A DNA stretch of 64,000 nucleotides from JBFFMO01 sp041390025 (GTDB taxonomy: Bacteria; Myxococcota_A; Bradymonadia; Bradymonadales; Bradymonadaceae). Shown one piece after another: positions 17,706-30,954 of the stretch (positions within the stretch are counted from its first letter, which is position 1; each line of letters starts with the position of its first letter). The notes below the pieces were generated by a model. That model was not told the origin of the DNA and searched no databases. It was given only the letters and a program-made list of their open reading frames with translations. A program made the translations under genes and the position numbers. The stretch is taken from assembly GCA_041390025.1 (NCBI GenBank), contig JAWKQR010000032.1:5052-69051 (forward strand), given 5' to 3'.

Positions 17706-20700
17706 ATGACTACGGATCTACGAGATCTTCAGATTCTCTGGCGGGACCAACCCGGCAATTACGAACTTTTCATCAGCCTCGGCCAAGCGTACGTCGATGC
17801 CGTTCGATGGAGGGACGTATACCATTTGTATGTGGACTCCCGAGATCGTTTCGGAACCCTGAGCGGCTACGGAGCCCAACTGGTTGGCCACCTTCGCAGC
17901 ATCGCGGAAATCCTCGATGACGCAAAGGAGCGCGGCGAGCTGCTCGTGGCCATCGGAGACGCCCTGTGGGAGTTCGATGGAAACCGCGACGAGGCGATGA
18001 AGGCGTTCCAGGAGTCGTACGTCGTCTACCCCGAAGACACGACATGCCTTGACCGTGCACGCGCGATTTACCGGCGTTCCGGCGACTTTGAGCGGGTCCT
18101 GCTGCTCTTCAAGCTTGAGCTAAAGAAGAAGACTGACGCCCGGGAAAAAGCCCGAGTGCTCACGCGCGTGGCGCAGGTGTACGGCGACGACCTTCGCAAC
18201 CATCAAAAAGCGGTCGAAGTGCTCGAACAGGTGATCGAGCATGACCCTGAAAATCCTGACGCGGAAGAACTCTTCGACCTATATGCCGAGGGGAAGACGA
18301 TTTTTGGAGTGATCCAGGAGCTCGTCAAGGACGCCCGGGAACACAGGAAGACCCATCCCGGACGCGCGGCCGAACACTTCGTCCAGTCGGCGCACCTCGA
18401 ACGACTTCGCGACGCCGGCACACTTGAGCAGGCCCTAGAATACGCGTCAGAGGCAGTCTCGATTGACCCCAACCACGACGAAGCTCAGTCGTTGCGCCGT
18501 GAGATCCTCGCCGAACTTGGGCGAGAAGACGAATCTTCTGGGGTGTCTGTCGTAGGCTACGTCAACGTGATCGAAGAGGCGCGGGAGCCCGAAAATACCC
18601 AGGACGAAGCGAGAGAACCGTCAGAACCCGAAAGTGTGCAAGGCGAGACGCCACAGCAAGACGACGCAGCGGCGGAAGAAGCAGCGGCGGAAGAAGCAGC
18701 GGCGGAAGAAGCAGCGGCGGAAGAAGCAGCGGTCGTGGCTCATCCCGAGCCTGATGAGAAGGCCTCGACCGATGACGATGGTGCGGTGGCGCCCGCGGCG
18801 CAGGAGGACGACGACCTCTCCGAGGACTCGGATGAGGATTCTGACGCCGAAGACATCGGCGCCACCCGAATCCTATCGGCTGCGCAGCGCAGCCAGATCG
18901 AGGAGCAAGATAGCCAAGCGCCCGCTTCGGCAGAGGCAGACTCGCTCGACCGAGACCCCACGAACCTGACCTTGCTTCGCGCGTTGCGTGATGAGGCGGT
19001 GTCCAGCGGTACGCTCGATGGCGCCATTGCGCGCTACGAAGACGCGATCAAAAAGCTCAGAAAAAAAGACGGCGAGCTTGAAGCGATGTCTGACCTGGCG
19101 GCGTTGCTCTGGGAGCAAAAGAAAGACCTCGACGCCGCTGAGTATTGGTACAAGCGCATCAAGCTCCTCGACGCCGAAAACCCCAAGATGCTCGACTTCT
19201 ACGAGGCATGGTTCGAGCGCGAAGAAGAGTGGCCAAAGCTCTTCGCGCTGCTCAGCACCGCTCAGCAGCACGCCGAATCCGATGAACGGCGGCTTGCGAT
19301 CACCCAACGCCTCGCGTCGTTGGCCGAAAATGAGATGGAGAGCGCAGACAAGGCCATCAACGTCTGGAAGGCGTACGTTCGCCAGACGGGCGATGACGCG
19401 GACGCGCGGGCCGAACTCATTCGCTTGTATCAAGCACACGAGAAATGGAGCGCGCTCGTCGACATTTACAAGGACGAGCTGGCCGACGCACAGACGGATC
19501 GCAAACTTGAACTGCTGCATGTAATGGCGGACCTTTACGAGACCAAGCTCAACCTTGAGCCCATGGTCATCATGTGCCTGCAGCAGACGCTCGAGTTGGC
19601 ACCGTCTCATCAAGAGGCATTTTCGCGCCTACGATCCCTCTTGGAGAACAACCGGCGTTTCAATGACCTCACCCACTTGCTGGCAGAGCGCGCCGAGTCG
19701 GCCGCCCAAGAGGGCGACGTCGGGACCGCGGTCGAGCTGTTCGCAGACGTCGCGGCGATTTGGCAGGATCAACTCAAGAACGTCACCCAAGCCCTCCCCT
19801 ATCTTGAGAAGATCGTCGACCTCGACCCGGACAACGAACAGGTGATCGCACGTTTGAAGGACGTCTACGAACAACGCCGTGACTTCAAATCGTTGTTCGA
19901 ATTGATGCGCAAAGAAGCCGCGCGACTCGACGGCGACGAACGGCTCGAAAAACTTCAGGGAACGCTGCGGCTTGCCCAAGACCGCGTCCGAGACCCCGAA
20001 CTTATCGCGCCCCTTCTCGAAGAGATCTTGGAGCTCGACCCACAGAATCTGGACGTGATCGACCAGCTTGAGACCCAGCTTCGAAAGGCGGGTGATGCGC
20101 CAAAACTCGCCGACCTCTTGCTCAAGAAGGCAGACCTTACACAAGGTTCGGACCGCGATTCTATTCGTGCCGAAGCTGCTTCATTGCTCGCGGCGACGGA
20201 CCTCGACCGTTCGGTCGAGATCTGGCGTGACGTGCTGAAGGACGATCCGACCCACAACGATTCGTTCGCGTCGCTTTCCATGGTGCTGGTCGACGGCAGC
20301 GACTGGGATGGACTTCAGGAACTGTACGCGTCCGCGAAACGATTCGACGCGCTTTGGGACCTCTTTGATTCAGCGGCCGGAACCTCGGATGCGTCTCAAA
20401 CGAAAACGGAGCTCTATCGCCGCATGGCGACCATCGCCGACGAGGAGCTTGATGCCCCTGATCGCGTGATCCTCAGCCTTGAAGCCCTTCGCGCGCACGT
20501 CGACGATCCCGACAGCATCGCGCGCGAATTGGTCCCATGGTACCAGCGCATTGGCGACGTCGACCGCGAAATCGCGATGCATCGCACGTTGTTCGAAGCG
20601 TCCGACGAGCCCGGGACCCGCTTCAAGGAAGCCCTCAAGATTCGATCCCTTGAAGTGTCGCGCGGTGAGCATGGAAACGCCCTTCAGTGGTCGTTGGAAG

Positions 20701-23700
20701 CGCTTCGCATCGACCCGCTCTCCAGCGACGCGCTTGACGCGGCGGATGAAAGTGCGCGCGCCGGTGACACGTTAGAATTGCTCGTCACATCCATTGACGA
20801 TCTCGCACAGACATTGGCCGATCCCACCGCGCAGGAATCACTCTGGAAGTACCTCGCCAAGGTCGAATGGCACGACCTGAATCGCTTGGATGATGCGGTG
20901 GCACACACCGAGTTGATTTCGGAACGCCACCCCGACGACCTCGAGCTGCTCGGAAACCTTGAGCAGCTGCACGCCTTGATGGGCCATGGGTCCAAACGCA
21001 TCGATGTGTTGCGTCGTCAGATTGATGTGCTGACCGAACGGGGCGCGACCCGCGCGGACCTCATCGACGAATTGAGCAAGATTGCCGATGTGCAACGTAC
21101 CGAGCTCAACCAGAAAGACGACGCGCGCGCGACCTACTCTGAGATCTTGGACATCGACCCCTCGCATCTGGCGTCATTGCGTGGACTCAAGGAGCTCTAT
21201 CGTGAGGACCAGCGGTGGGAGGACGTGGCGGAGTGTTTGATCCGTGAGATCAACCTTTCGGCGACCGAAGCCCCTGAACGTCGTGTGCAGTGCCTCATGG
21301 AGCTCGGCGATTTGTACCGCACCGAACTTGGCGACTCAGCCGAGGCGCTGCGCCAGTACGCGACCGTGCTCAGCGATGACCCTTCAAACGACGAAGCCGT
21401 GAACGCGCTGGAGGCATTGCTCGCGGAACCGGATCGGGCGCGGGATGCTGCTCTATTGCTCGAGCCCATCTTCCGAGATTTGAATCGGCCAGCGGAACTG
21501 ATCCGGGCGTTGGAAGCTCGACGAACCGCGACCAACGATCGCTTTGAGGAACAAGAAATCCTCGACGAACTCATCCCTCTCTACATCGCAGAAAACGACA
21601 ACACGACGGCCTTCGAGCGCGCATGCCGCCAAGTGGAACTTGACGTCGAACGCTCCGAAATTTGGTTGCGCTTGGAGCAATTGGGGGCCCGGCTCAATCG
21701 CTGGGGTGACATCGAGCGGGTGTTCAGTCAGTTTGCCCCCACCGACACCACCGCGAGTGCCACACGTTTTGACATGTTGCGCCACCTTGCGGCCATTCGC
21801 GAATACCAACTCAACATGAAAGCTGACGCGCTCGCCGCGTGGGAGCTCTTGTACGAGTACGACCCCATGGAGTCGGCCCACGTCGAGGCGTTGGAGCGTC
21901 TGTATCGGCAGCTTGGGCGCCACGCAGAGCTCGTGACCATCCTCGTCGCGAAGGCAGCGTTGCTCGACGAACCGGAGTCCAAGGCCCTCACGCTCGGTGA
22001 GGCCGCGCGTGTCAGCGACGAGGTGCTCGCCGATTCGCCTCGCACCATCGAGATTCTGCAGAAACTCATCGAGGTTGACCCAGACAGTGAGGCCGCGGTG
22101 TCTTCGCTGCGGCGCTTGTTCGCAAGCGAGGAGCGCTTTCAGGAGCTGGCGGACCTGCTGGCCGATCAAGCCGCGAGCTCCAACGACCGAGAGAAACGAA
22201 AGATCTATCTCGCCGAGCTGGCCCGCACCCGATTTGACCACCTTGAGGACCCCGCCGGCGCCATCGAAACGTTAGAATTGGTTCTGTCAGAAAATCCCTC
22301 GGATTCCGACATCTTGGCGCTTCTTGAAACATTCGACGCCCAACTCGCGGAACGACCCGAGGCGATCGCGACGCGACTTGACCTTCTTGCCATCGCTGAG
22401 CCGCTTTACCGCGCCGCAGGCAATGACAACCGGCTCATCGAGATCCTGCGCGTCAAGCTCTTGGCCGAAGAAGCGGACTATGAACGGGTCGCGCTGCTCG
22501 ATGAGTTGACCGAAGCGCTTGAACGCATCGGTCGCCTTCCCGAGGCGTTCGACGCTGTCGCACTTGCCGTTGAAATGACGCCCGATGATCACGCCCGGCG
22601 ACTGCGCCTTGAGGAAATCGGTCTGGCAGCCGATCGTGGACTGGACGTTGTTACGGTTCTCCGCACCGCTGCGAGCAACGCAGATCCCGTCACAGCGGGG
22701 GAAATCTATGTTCGCATTGCCGAACTCCTCAACGCGGTCGATCACGACGAGGAAGCGATTGAGGCGTACGAGAAAGCGCTGTCGGTCAACGAGTCCGACG
22801 AACGCTCACTGCTCGCGCTTGAGAATCTGTACGAGCGCGCCGACCGTTATGAAGATCTCGCTTCGGTGCTTCATCGGTCGAGCATTTTCGGCGATCCCGG
22901 CCGCCGCGTTGACGTCCTGCGTCGACTCGCCATGGTGGAAGACGAAATCCTCAACCGGCCCGAGCAGGCGCTTCAGGCTTGGACCGAGCTTTCCGAAGCT
23001 GAGCCGGATGCTGCCGACGCCTTGGACGCACTTGAGCGACTGCATGAGCGCGGCGACCGCTGGACGGATGTCGCTGACGTGCTTGAGCGAAAGGCAAGCA
23101 CGGTCCTAGACCCCGACGTCCAAGTTGCCTCGTGGCTGAAGCTGGCTCAGATTCGTGAGACCAAGCTCAACGATGTCCCGGCAGCGATTGAAACACTGAA
23201 TCAGGTCGTGGCAGCCGACCCAACGGCACGGCAGGCCCTTGACGAGCTTGAACGGCTGTATGCCGAGCAATCACAGTGGAATGAGCTAAGCGATATTCTT
23301 CGGATGAAGCTCAGCTCAGCCACCGATGGCGAGCAGATCAACACCCTTGAGATCAAACTCGCCAACGTCTTGGCGTCGGAGTTGTTCGCCACGGAGGATG
23401 CCCTCGCCCTCTACCGTAGCGTACTTTCGCGTCGACCCGGCCACCCTGAAGCCATCGCGGCGCTTGAGGCCATGGCCAGCGACGACACGCTGTTGACCAG
23501 CGTCGCCGAAGACCTCGTCCCGCATTACGCCAGCACCCAGAACTGGGCCGAGCTTGTGGATCTTTACGAGCGGCTGCTGGAGCGGGCGCTGGACCCGGCC
23601 GAACAAGCCACGTTTGCCCACGAGATCGCTCTCGTGCAACGCGACGGACTTGAAGACATGGCGGCCGCCCGGAAGGCATTCTCGCGCGCTTGGCTGTTGG

Positions 23701-26700
23701 ATTTGGACAACACAGAACTGCGCAACGAACTCATCGAGCTTGTTGTACGCGATTCGGATTGGTCCTCGTTGGCTCAGACTTACTCTGATGCGCTCATGGA
23801 GGCCCAGAATCCCGACGTGATGATGGACCTGCACATGCGGCTCGCGCAGCTGCAGCGCGACCAACTCGGCGACGACGAGGCCGCCGAGCGGCACCTGCGG
23901 GAGGTTTTGCTTCTCGACGAAACCCACGCGGAGACGTACGAGGACCTTGAACGCCTTCTATCCGCCCAGGAGCGCTGGTTTGACCTCGCTGAGCTCTTGG
24001 ACGCGCGATACTCGGCGTTTGCATCCGAGCCGGACGCGCACGAGATTCTGGTCCGCTTGGCCACCGTCCAAGATGAGTTTCTGGGTGACGCTATCGCCGC
24101 CACCGACACGTACGTCCGCGTCCTGCAGACCGCGCCCGACGATTCCCGCGCATTGCGCGCGCTGAATCGACTGTACCGGGCTCAGCAGCGCTGGGACGAC
24201 CTAAGCCAGTTGTTGATTCAGCAAGCCGCGTACGCGAAGACCGAGGAACAAGTCGCACTGCGACTAGAGCTGTGCGACTTGATGGCCCATCAGGCCGAGT
24301 CGCCCGCACTCGCCATTGACTACGCCCGCGAAGTCTTCGACCTCGACCCTGAAAACGCCGACGCCCTGAACATCATGGAGTCGTTGTTTGAGAATCCGAT
24401 GGTGCGCGCGGATGTGGCGGCGCTGCTTGAACCCATCTACCGGCGGCGGGGTGATGTCGATGGCTTGCTGCGCGCACTTGAGGCTGCCGCCGACTCGGCC
24501 GACGAACCGGCAACGCGCGCCATGTACCTGCGTGAAATCGCGGTCATCCACGAAGACCAACGTGGTGATGCTGACGCGGCGAGGAGAGCTTACGCCGAAG
24601 TGTTCGCGGTCACACCCGACGACAGCGACGTGCGCACAGCGCTTGAGCGGCTGGCCGCCCGTAACCAAGCTTGGCAAGGCTTGACCGACATCTATCAGCA
24701 GACACTGCGCGACAACTTCGACATTGGCGACGAGCTGCGGGTGACTCTGCTCGGTGACCTCGCATCGATGTTCGAGTCGCGCCTCGAGCAACTCGACGAC
24801 GCGGAGCGCACCCTTCAGGACCTATTGTTGGTTCAGGCCGACAACGAGCACGCCTTGGATGCCCTTGAGCGCATTTACTCGCGCACCGAGAATTGGCACG
24901 GACTTGGCGATTTGTATCGGCGACGTGCGGATTTGGCGCACGATCCCGATGCGAAACGTGACTTTTTGGAGAGCCTCGCCGGCCTTTACGAGGATGTTCT
25001 TGGCGATTCGGACGCGGCAATCGACGTCTACAACGAGATCATCGGCAGCAATCCCGACGACGTTCCAGCGCATCGCGCCTTGGAGCGACTCCTTCATTAT
25101 GCGGCGCGCTGGTTGGACCTTGCCGACCTTTACCGCCAACGTTCGGAGTTCACGAACGACCCACACGAATCCCTGGAGTACCGATTCCGGCTCGCGCAGC
25201 TCCTCGACACCGAGCTCGACCAGCTCGATGAAGCCCTCGAACTGCATCGTGAGATCCTTACCGCGGACCCCCAGCACGCCGAGTCACGACGTGCCCTAGA
25301 GGGCCTCAGCCGCGACCTCGCGACCCGTGAAGGGGACTGGGCAGAGCACCGCGTTCAGATCATCGACCTTCTGCTGACAACGTACGACCCCGTCCGAGAT
25401 CGGGAACGCATCCTCAGCTTTCTGGAACAAAAGGCCTCTTTGGTTGAGGACGCGGCCACACGCGTAGCCCTCTTTGTCGAGTTGGCGACTAACTTGGAGG
25501 CGTCGAGTCGGTCCGAGGATCGGTCACAAGCGGTCACCTTCTTGGCGCAGGCCTATCAACTCGATCCCTACGCGGACGACGTGCGCCGCCGGCTCGAAGC
25601 GCTCGCGGACGAGACAAATGCGTGGGAGCGCCTAATCCCAATCTTCCTCGCAGGGCTTGAGTTTACCGACGACGTTGAAGCGCAGATTCGGTTGCTGCGG
25701 ACATGTGCCGACGTGCTCTCGGGTCCCCTTCGTGATCGGGAGAGCGCGATCGCCGCGTGGCAACAGATTCTTGCGATCGACCCCAACCACGAAGACGCAA
25801 TGGCCCAGCTTGAGCGCCTGTACGGAGAGCTCGAGCTTTGGAAGCCGTTGGTCGACATTCTGACGCTTCGCGTCGACGCCATCTACGAGCAAGATGCCCA
25901 AGAGCGACTCCTGCGACGCATCGCATCGGTGCAAGTCGACGTTTTGGGCGACGCGCACAGCGGGATCGAAACGTGGAATCGACTGTTCGAGATGAACCCA
26001 GCGCGGCTGGAGTACATTCAACAGCTTGAAGGACTCTACGAGCAAGAGAGCATGTTCGAAGAGCTCGAGGAGTTGCTGCGCGCCAAGATCAATTTGGTCG
26101 ACGACGGCACACCTCGTCTGACGGTGTTGCGCAAACTCGCGCACATCCAGGACGAGATCTTGCGCGACAACGAAGGCGCGATCGAGACGTGGGCGCAGAT
26201 TCTGGAGACCGAACCCACCGACCTGTCGGCCGCTCAGGCTCTTGTGCGGCTTTACGAGGCCGTGGAGCGTTGGCCCGAGCTGCTCGACGCCTTGGAGGCT
26301 TTGCGCAAAATGATGCGCGATGAGGTCACGATCGCAGGCCTGGACCTCAAGACGGCGCACACGCTATTGGTGCATCTTGAGGCACCTTACGACGCTATGG
26401 CGCATGTGGCCAAAGTCCTTGAGCGATTCCCAGATTCCGAACAAGCCCGAACGGCGATGGCGGCGCTTCTGGAACGCCCAGAGACGCGCGAAGAAGCGGC
26501 GGCGTACCTCAAGGCCGTGTACCGCAAGACCGAGGAGTGGCGAGAACTCGAAGGTCTGTTCGAGAGGATGCTTGAGGTCACCGAGGATTCGCTGCAGCGC
26601 GAGAAAATCTACCTTGAGCTTGCAGACGTCCAGCGCGACGAGATCGGGCAACCAGCCGTCGCCTTTGTGACCTACGGCCGCGCACTTCGGGACCTTCCAA

Positions 26701-29381
26701 ACTCCCCCGATGTGCGCTCACGCATCGAAGTCATCAGCGAGGAACTTGGCAATCAGGACGAGCTCATCGCCGTATACGAAGACTGCCTGGACGCCATTGG
26801 CGACGACATCAGCGCGCGCCGCAGCCTGTCCGAGCGCCTCGGGGTGCTGTACTACCAGCTCGAGGAACACGCCGATGCCATTCGGCACTTTGAAGCCGTG
26901 CTTGAGGCTGACGCGTACGATGGCGCGGCGCTGGACCACCTGGACAAGCTGTACCAGATCACGCGCAACTGGACGGCACTGGAAGGCGTGCTTGAGCGTG
27001 AACTAACCATCGCCCATCCCGCCCGCGTCAACGACGTCCGCTTCCGGCTCGGATACCTGCGGGAGGTGGTGTTCGAGCGCGTTCTGGACGGGTTTGACCT
27101 CTACCGTCAGGTGGTCATCGATGAACCGACACACGCGGGTGCCGTCGATGCCATCAATCGATTGGCCGATGTTCCGGACCTGTGTCAGGGCGCATGTGCT
27201 CTGCTTGAGCCCATTTTCCAGGACAGTCGCGATTGGGAACGCCTGTCGAGGATCTTGATGCTCAAGCTCGAGACTCAGGATCACGCGTCGGAGCGCGCGA
27301 TGACCCTCGAACGACTCGGCGATATCGAAGCGAATGAGTTGGGACGCCCATCGGTGGCCTATGCCTACTATGGCCGTTCCCTGCGCGAGGAACCCAACAA
27401 CACCGACGTGCAGGCACGGCTCGAAGCCCTCGCCGCTGACAACGAGCTGCATGAGGAGTTGGTGGCGTTGTACGAGGACATCATCGCCGAACTCAACGAC
27501 CCCATTCGCATCGTGGAGTTTGCTTTGGTGGCTGGTCGGGTCGCCGCCGAGAACTTGGGTGCCTTTGAAGAGTCGATCAAACTGTACCGAAAGGTGCTGG
27601 ACCTTGACGTCGAGAACCGCACGGCCATCGAAGCTCTGGAGGCCATTGCGCGCCACCAAGGCAACTCCGAGGCCCTCGCCAACGTCTTGCAGCGCAAAGC
27701 CGATGTGACGTTTGAGCCCGACGAGCGCTTTGCCGTGCTCGTTGAGCTCGGGCGAGTGCGGAACGTCCGCGAGGAGTTTGATCTCGCCATCGACGCGTAT
27801 CGCGACGCGCTGCTCATCGACGAAAGCAGCATCGATGTCATGATGGCGCTTGTGGATCTGCTCGAGATCACCGAGCAGTACGCCTCGTTGGTGGAGCTGC
27901 TGCAACGGCTGGTTCAGTTTGTGGACACCAATGAAGAACGGTTTACGCTGTTCGTGCGCACCGGCCAGTACCAGCGGGTGCTGCTCAAGGATCCCTACGG
28001 GGCCCTGGACGCGTACCGCGCTGCGTTGGACTACCAACCCGACAACACCGATGTGCTGGTCTCCTTGGACGAACTCTATGTGGAGACTGAAAACCACGAA
28101 GCGCTGCGAGAGGTCTTGCTTCGACGCCTGGAGCTCGCGGAACCCAGCGAGCGCCTTGGCCTGCTGGTCCGGAGCGCGACCCTGAGCTACGAGAAGTTCT
28201 CGGACCTCGCCCGGGCCATCGAGGACTTCGAGGCGGCCATGCAGATCGACGCCAACGACCCCGGCGTGATCGCAGCGCTCGACCGATTGTACCGCGCCGA
28301 GCACCGCTGGGATGACGTCCTGGCACTCTACGATCGTGTCATCGCCGACGCCTCGCACGATCTCCATCGCGTGTGTGAGCTTCGGGTCACCATGGCGGAC
28401 ATCTACGCGAACCACATGGGGCGGCCCGACGACGCCATCGCGCAGCTGAATGCCGTCCTAGAGCTAAACGCTGGCCATAACGGCGCGCTGACGGTGCTCG
28501 CGGACTTGCACGAGAAACAGGGAGACTGGAGCAGCGTTCTGGAGATCCTCAGCCGCCAAGCGGCTGCGTCACCAACCAACGAGGAGCGAGCGGCAGCGTA
28601 CCTTCGTCGCGCGCAGATACACGAGCAGCTCAACGATCCGGCCAACGCAGCGACCGATTACGTGCGTGTCATCGAGCTGTTCCCCACGCACGAAGTTGCT
28701 ATGCCGTCCTTGAAGGCATTGTACCAACGGCTGGAAGCCTACGAGCAGCTCTACGCGATGTTGGAGTTCGAAGCGGCGTATCGTGCCGATGCCGAGAAGA
28801 TCCCGCTGTTTCGAGATGGCAAAGCTGGCCCGCGAGAAGATGAACGACCCGGCGCGACGTGTTAGCGCGCTTGAACGTGCGAGCGCTCTCGCACCGGGAG
28901 ACCTCGCGCGGTCGTTGAGCCTCTCTTGGATGCGTACATTTCGGCAGGCGCCTTTGACCGAGCGGAGCCGTTGTTGGTCTCGATCGTCGCGCAGCTTCGC
29001 GAAGATCGGAAATTGAAGGACGTCGTGCGGTTTCTGCACCTTCAGGGCAAACTCGCCGAGCAGAAGGGAGACCTCGACGCGGCATTTGAGGCGTATGAAG
29101 GCGTGCACAAAGTGGACGCCTCGTACATTCCCAACCTGCTCTCCCTCGGCCGAATGTTGTACCGCCGCGAGGACTGGGACGGGGCACTGAAAATGTTCCA
29201 AACCCTGCTGTTGCATCAGATGAACATTGACCAAGACCAAGATAAGGTTGACGTTTATTACCACCTTGGAATGGTCCGTTGGCATCAAGGCGACCCCAGA
29301 CGTGCGAAGGACATGTTCTCACGCGCGCTCTCGATTGACGCGAAACACGAACCGACTAAGCAGGCATTGAGCCAACTTTAA
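17706..29381 (+). CDS. Giant TPR-type repeat protein (about 3,890 residues), frame disturbed near the 3' end
   Basis: The largest gene in the window. No signal peptide or membrane helix is seen, so the product is probably cytoplasmic. Residues 1-290 are TPR-like. About 290-420 form an acidic, Ala/Glu/Asp-rich linker with a short tandem repeat. From about 430 to the end, a unit of about 72 residues repeats some 45 times. It is two TPR-like hairpins, with the pattern LERLY-x4-RW-x2-LAD in the first and AI-x2-Y-x2-VL-x2-DP in the second. The uninterrupted frame runs to 28865; a shift near 28810 and a compensating one before 28926 (MAKLAREKMNDPARRVSALE in the middle) lead to the natural stop at 29381. 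It faces tolQ divergently. A scaffold for a large envelope or cytoskeletal complex is the likely role; partner unknown. Confidence 0.88.
18669..18728 (+). repeat. 15-bp tandem repeat, four copies, in the giant TPR gene
   Basis: Four perfect copies of GCGGCGGAAGAAGCA, encoding repeated AAEEA in the acidic linker. Being a multiple of three and identical at DNA level, it can change copy number without breaking the frame. Confidence 0.9.
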
Positions 29382-29400
29382 GAACTCACGAGGAAGTTGC

Positions 29401-29700
29401 ATGACTACGGAAGAACTCGTCGACGCTGGATTCCCGACTGAAAACTGGCCCGAAGATTTGCCGATGCCCGGTGAGTCAAATATCGGGGAGGCCGTCTCCG
29501 GAACGCAGAAACTGTTTCGGTACCAAACTCAGGCCGACGGCCGCACGTTCGCCATGGAGGTCGTGGTCGACCTCGCAACAGTCCCCAATCCTGCGGAAGG
29601 TGTTGGGTTCATGCTCAACCAGTTCGCGTATCTGTGGCGCACCAACAAAGACGGCATCGCGGTACAGCCAGACGGAAGTTGCCGACGCGTTAACTTCTGA
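29401..29700 (+). CDS. Conserved-looking small protein, unknown
   Basis: 99 residues, soluble, with a mixed alpha/beta pattern (GTQKLFRYQTQADGRTFAME, VVVDLATVPNPAEG, VGFMLNQFAYLW). ATG at 29401 has GAGGAAG upstream. No family is recognised. It lies 19 bp after the giant TPR gene and overlaps the tyrosine phosphatase gene by 1 bp (TGATG), so it is likely part of the same transcript. Confidence 0.6.
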   Translation: MTTEELVDAGFPTENWPEDLPMPGESNIGEAVSGTQKLFRYQTQADGRTFAMEVVVDLATVPNPAEGVGFMLNQFAYLWRTNKDGIAVQPDGSCRRVNF

Positions 29701-30179
29701 TGGGGCGCAAGAAAGTAATGTTCTTCTGTTTGGGGAACATCTGTCGATCACCGGTGGCCGAAGGGGTTTTTCTCCACCACATCGAGCAGCGCGGCTTGGG
29801 TCACACGTTTCATGTCGAATCCAGCGGAACCAGCGCCTACCACGTCGGCGAGGCACCAGACCCTGGCAGTCGTGAGGTTGTCGCTCGTCGGCTCGGCGCT
29901 GATATTTCTGGGCAGCGCGCACAACAGCTGACCCGCAGACATCTCGATGAATTCGACGTCTTGGTCGCCATGGACGGCAACAACCGTCGAGACGCGCTCG
30001 CGATGCGTCCGAACGCCAAAATCTTGTTACTCCGGGACTTTGACCCCGCGGATCGCGGGGCAGATGTGCCTGATCCATGGGGTGGCGGAATCTCCGAGTT
30101 CGAACGCGTGTTCGACATCGTCAACCGCTCCACCCTCCACCTTATTGAATGGCTGCTGCAGCCTGAGGAAGACCGATGA
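29700..30179 (+). CDS. Low-molecular-weight protein tyrosine phosphatase
   Basis: 159 residues. The P-loop CLGNICRS (C-x5-R-S) lies at about residues 10-17 and the general-acid motif DPWGGG near 125. These residues are complete, so it should be active on phosphotyrosine; related enzymes act on bacterial tyrosine kinases in polysaccharide export, and others on arsenate. No arsenic genes are nearby. It is coupled by overlap to both neighbours. Confidence 0.92.
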   Translation: MGRKKVMFFCLGNICRSPVAEGVFLHHIEQRGLGHTFHVESSGTSAYHVGEAPDPGSREVVARRLGADISGQRAQQLTRRHLDEFDVLVAMDGNNRRDALAMRPNAKILLLRDFDPADRGADVPDPWGGGISEFERVFDIVNRSTLHLIEWLLQPEEDR

Positions 30180-30596
30180 ACAACGAAAAACTCCTGTCCA
30201 TGCTTAACGATGCACTCGCGTTCGAGCTGCGCGCCTCCATCATGTACGCACATTACGCGGCTTATGTTTCGGGCATTCATCGATTGCACCTCCAGCCTTA
30301 CTTCGAGGCCGAGGCCACAGAATCCAACATGCATGCACAAACGGTACGCCAGGCCATCGTCAAGCTCGGCGGCGAGGCCGTCACAGACCGCGATCCACTG
30401 ACGATTCAGCACACCAAGGATTATCGCGAAATCCTCCACGCCTGCCTCGAAACCGAGAAGCGCGCGGCGGAATCCAAACTATGGCGGCATCCTTGAGATG
30501 CTCAAGGACGACCTTGAGGAGCTGTACGACTCGCTGCAGCAGATTTGCTGGCACAGGCTTCGCGCCGTCGAAGGCTCACACACGCCTCACATGTGA
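30176..30596 (+). CDS. Ferritin-like (bacterioferritin-type) protein, one frameshift
   Basis: A four-helix protein of about 140 residues. Helix motifs: LNDALAFELRASIMYAHYA, with Glu in the first helix, and YFEAEATESNMHAQTVRQA, with E-x2-H. After AAES the frame shifts in the AAA at 30478, and the next frame gives NYGGILEMLKDDLEELYDSL, the expected fourth helix, ending at TGA 30594-30596. The E/H spacing suits a di-iron site, so iron storage or peroxide detoxification is likely, but it is not a classical heme bacterioferritin by what can be seen. It ends 1 bp before the convergent thioesterase gene. Confidence 0.78.
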
Positions 30597-30597
30597 C

Positions 30598-30954
30598 CTA
30601 CCACTGTGGCAGCGGCACCGAAGCAGTTTGCTGCCGTCAACGGTCACCATCTCGACCTCCCCTTCTGCACACAGCGTGGACCTTTCCAAGCCGCTTGGTG
30701 AAAAACCACGCGGTACTTGGATTCGTTGCGCCACAGGCTGCGAATCTCCAACACATCGCCCAGCCGCGCGCCTTCTTTATTGGAATGTCAGAGGCGACTT
30801 TGTTGCCACCTTTTCAAAGCTAACCTTGTGTTCTCGGGTAGCTCCACAGGGTTTTGCCGCAATCGCGGCGTTCTGGCTTGCTCGAAGTACTTTAAATAGT
30901 TGGCGTGGAGTGACGCGCGACGCCGCTGAGGTATTGAAAAGCTGTCTTCTTCAT
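30598..30954 (-). CDS. YbgC-type 4HBT acyl-CoA thioesterase, multiply frameshifted
   Basis: Only visible when the three minus frames are read together. Pieces in order: MKKTAFQYL at the N-terminus; LHANYLKYFEQART, the conserved YbgC helix start; ARLGDVLEIRSLWRNESKY; VVFHQAAWK; STLCAEGEVEMVTVDGSK; and SVPLPQW followed by TAG at 30598-30600. This is the hotdog-fold thioesterase family in correct order and about the right length (119 codons). At least three single-base shifts are needed. The usual catalytic Asp near the N-terminus falls in a damaged stretch. Its ATG overlaps the repaired hemW stop (ATGA). In the Tol context of other genomes ybgC precedes tolQ, but here it does not. Confidence 0.7.

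Noticed and set aside
18669..18728. Short direct repeats considered as a CRISPR array
   Set aside because: The repeats are contiguous without spacers and lie in frame inside a coding region.
18634..18969. Arg/Lys-rich plus-strand frame with QRRKKQRRKK repeats
   Set aside because: It is the second frame of the 15-bp tandem repeat inside the giant TPR gene, not a basic DNA-binding protein.
27003..28415. A 470-codon minus-strand open frame
   Set aside because: Antisense to the giant TPR gene; repeats there generate long shadow frames, and the peptide shows no signal or domain.
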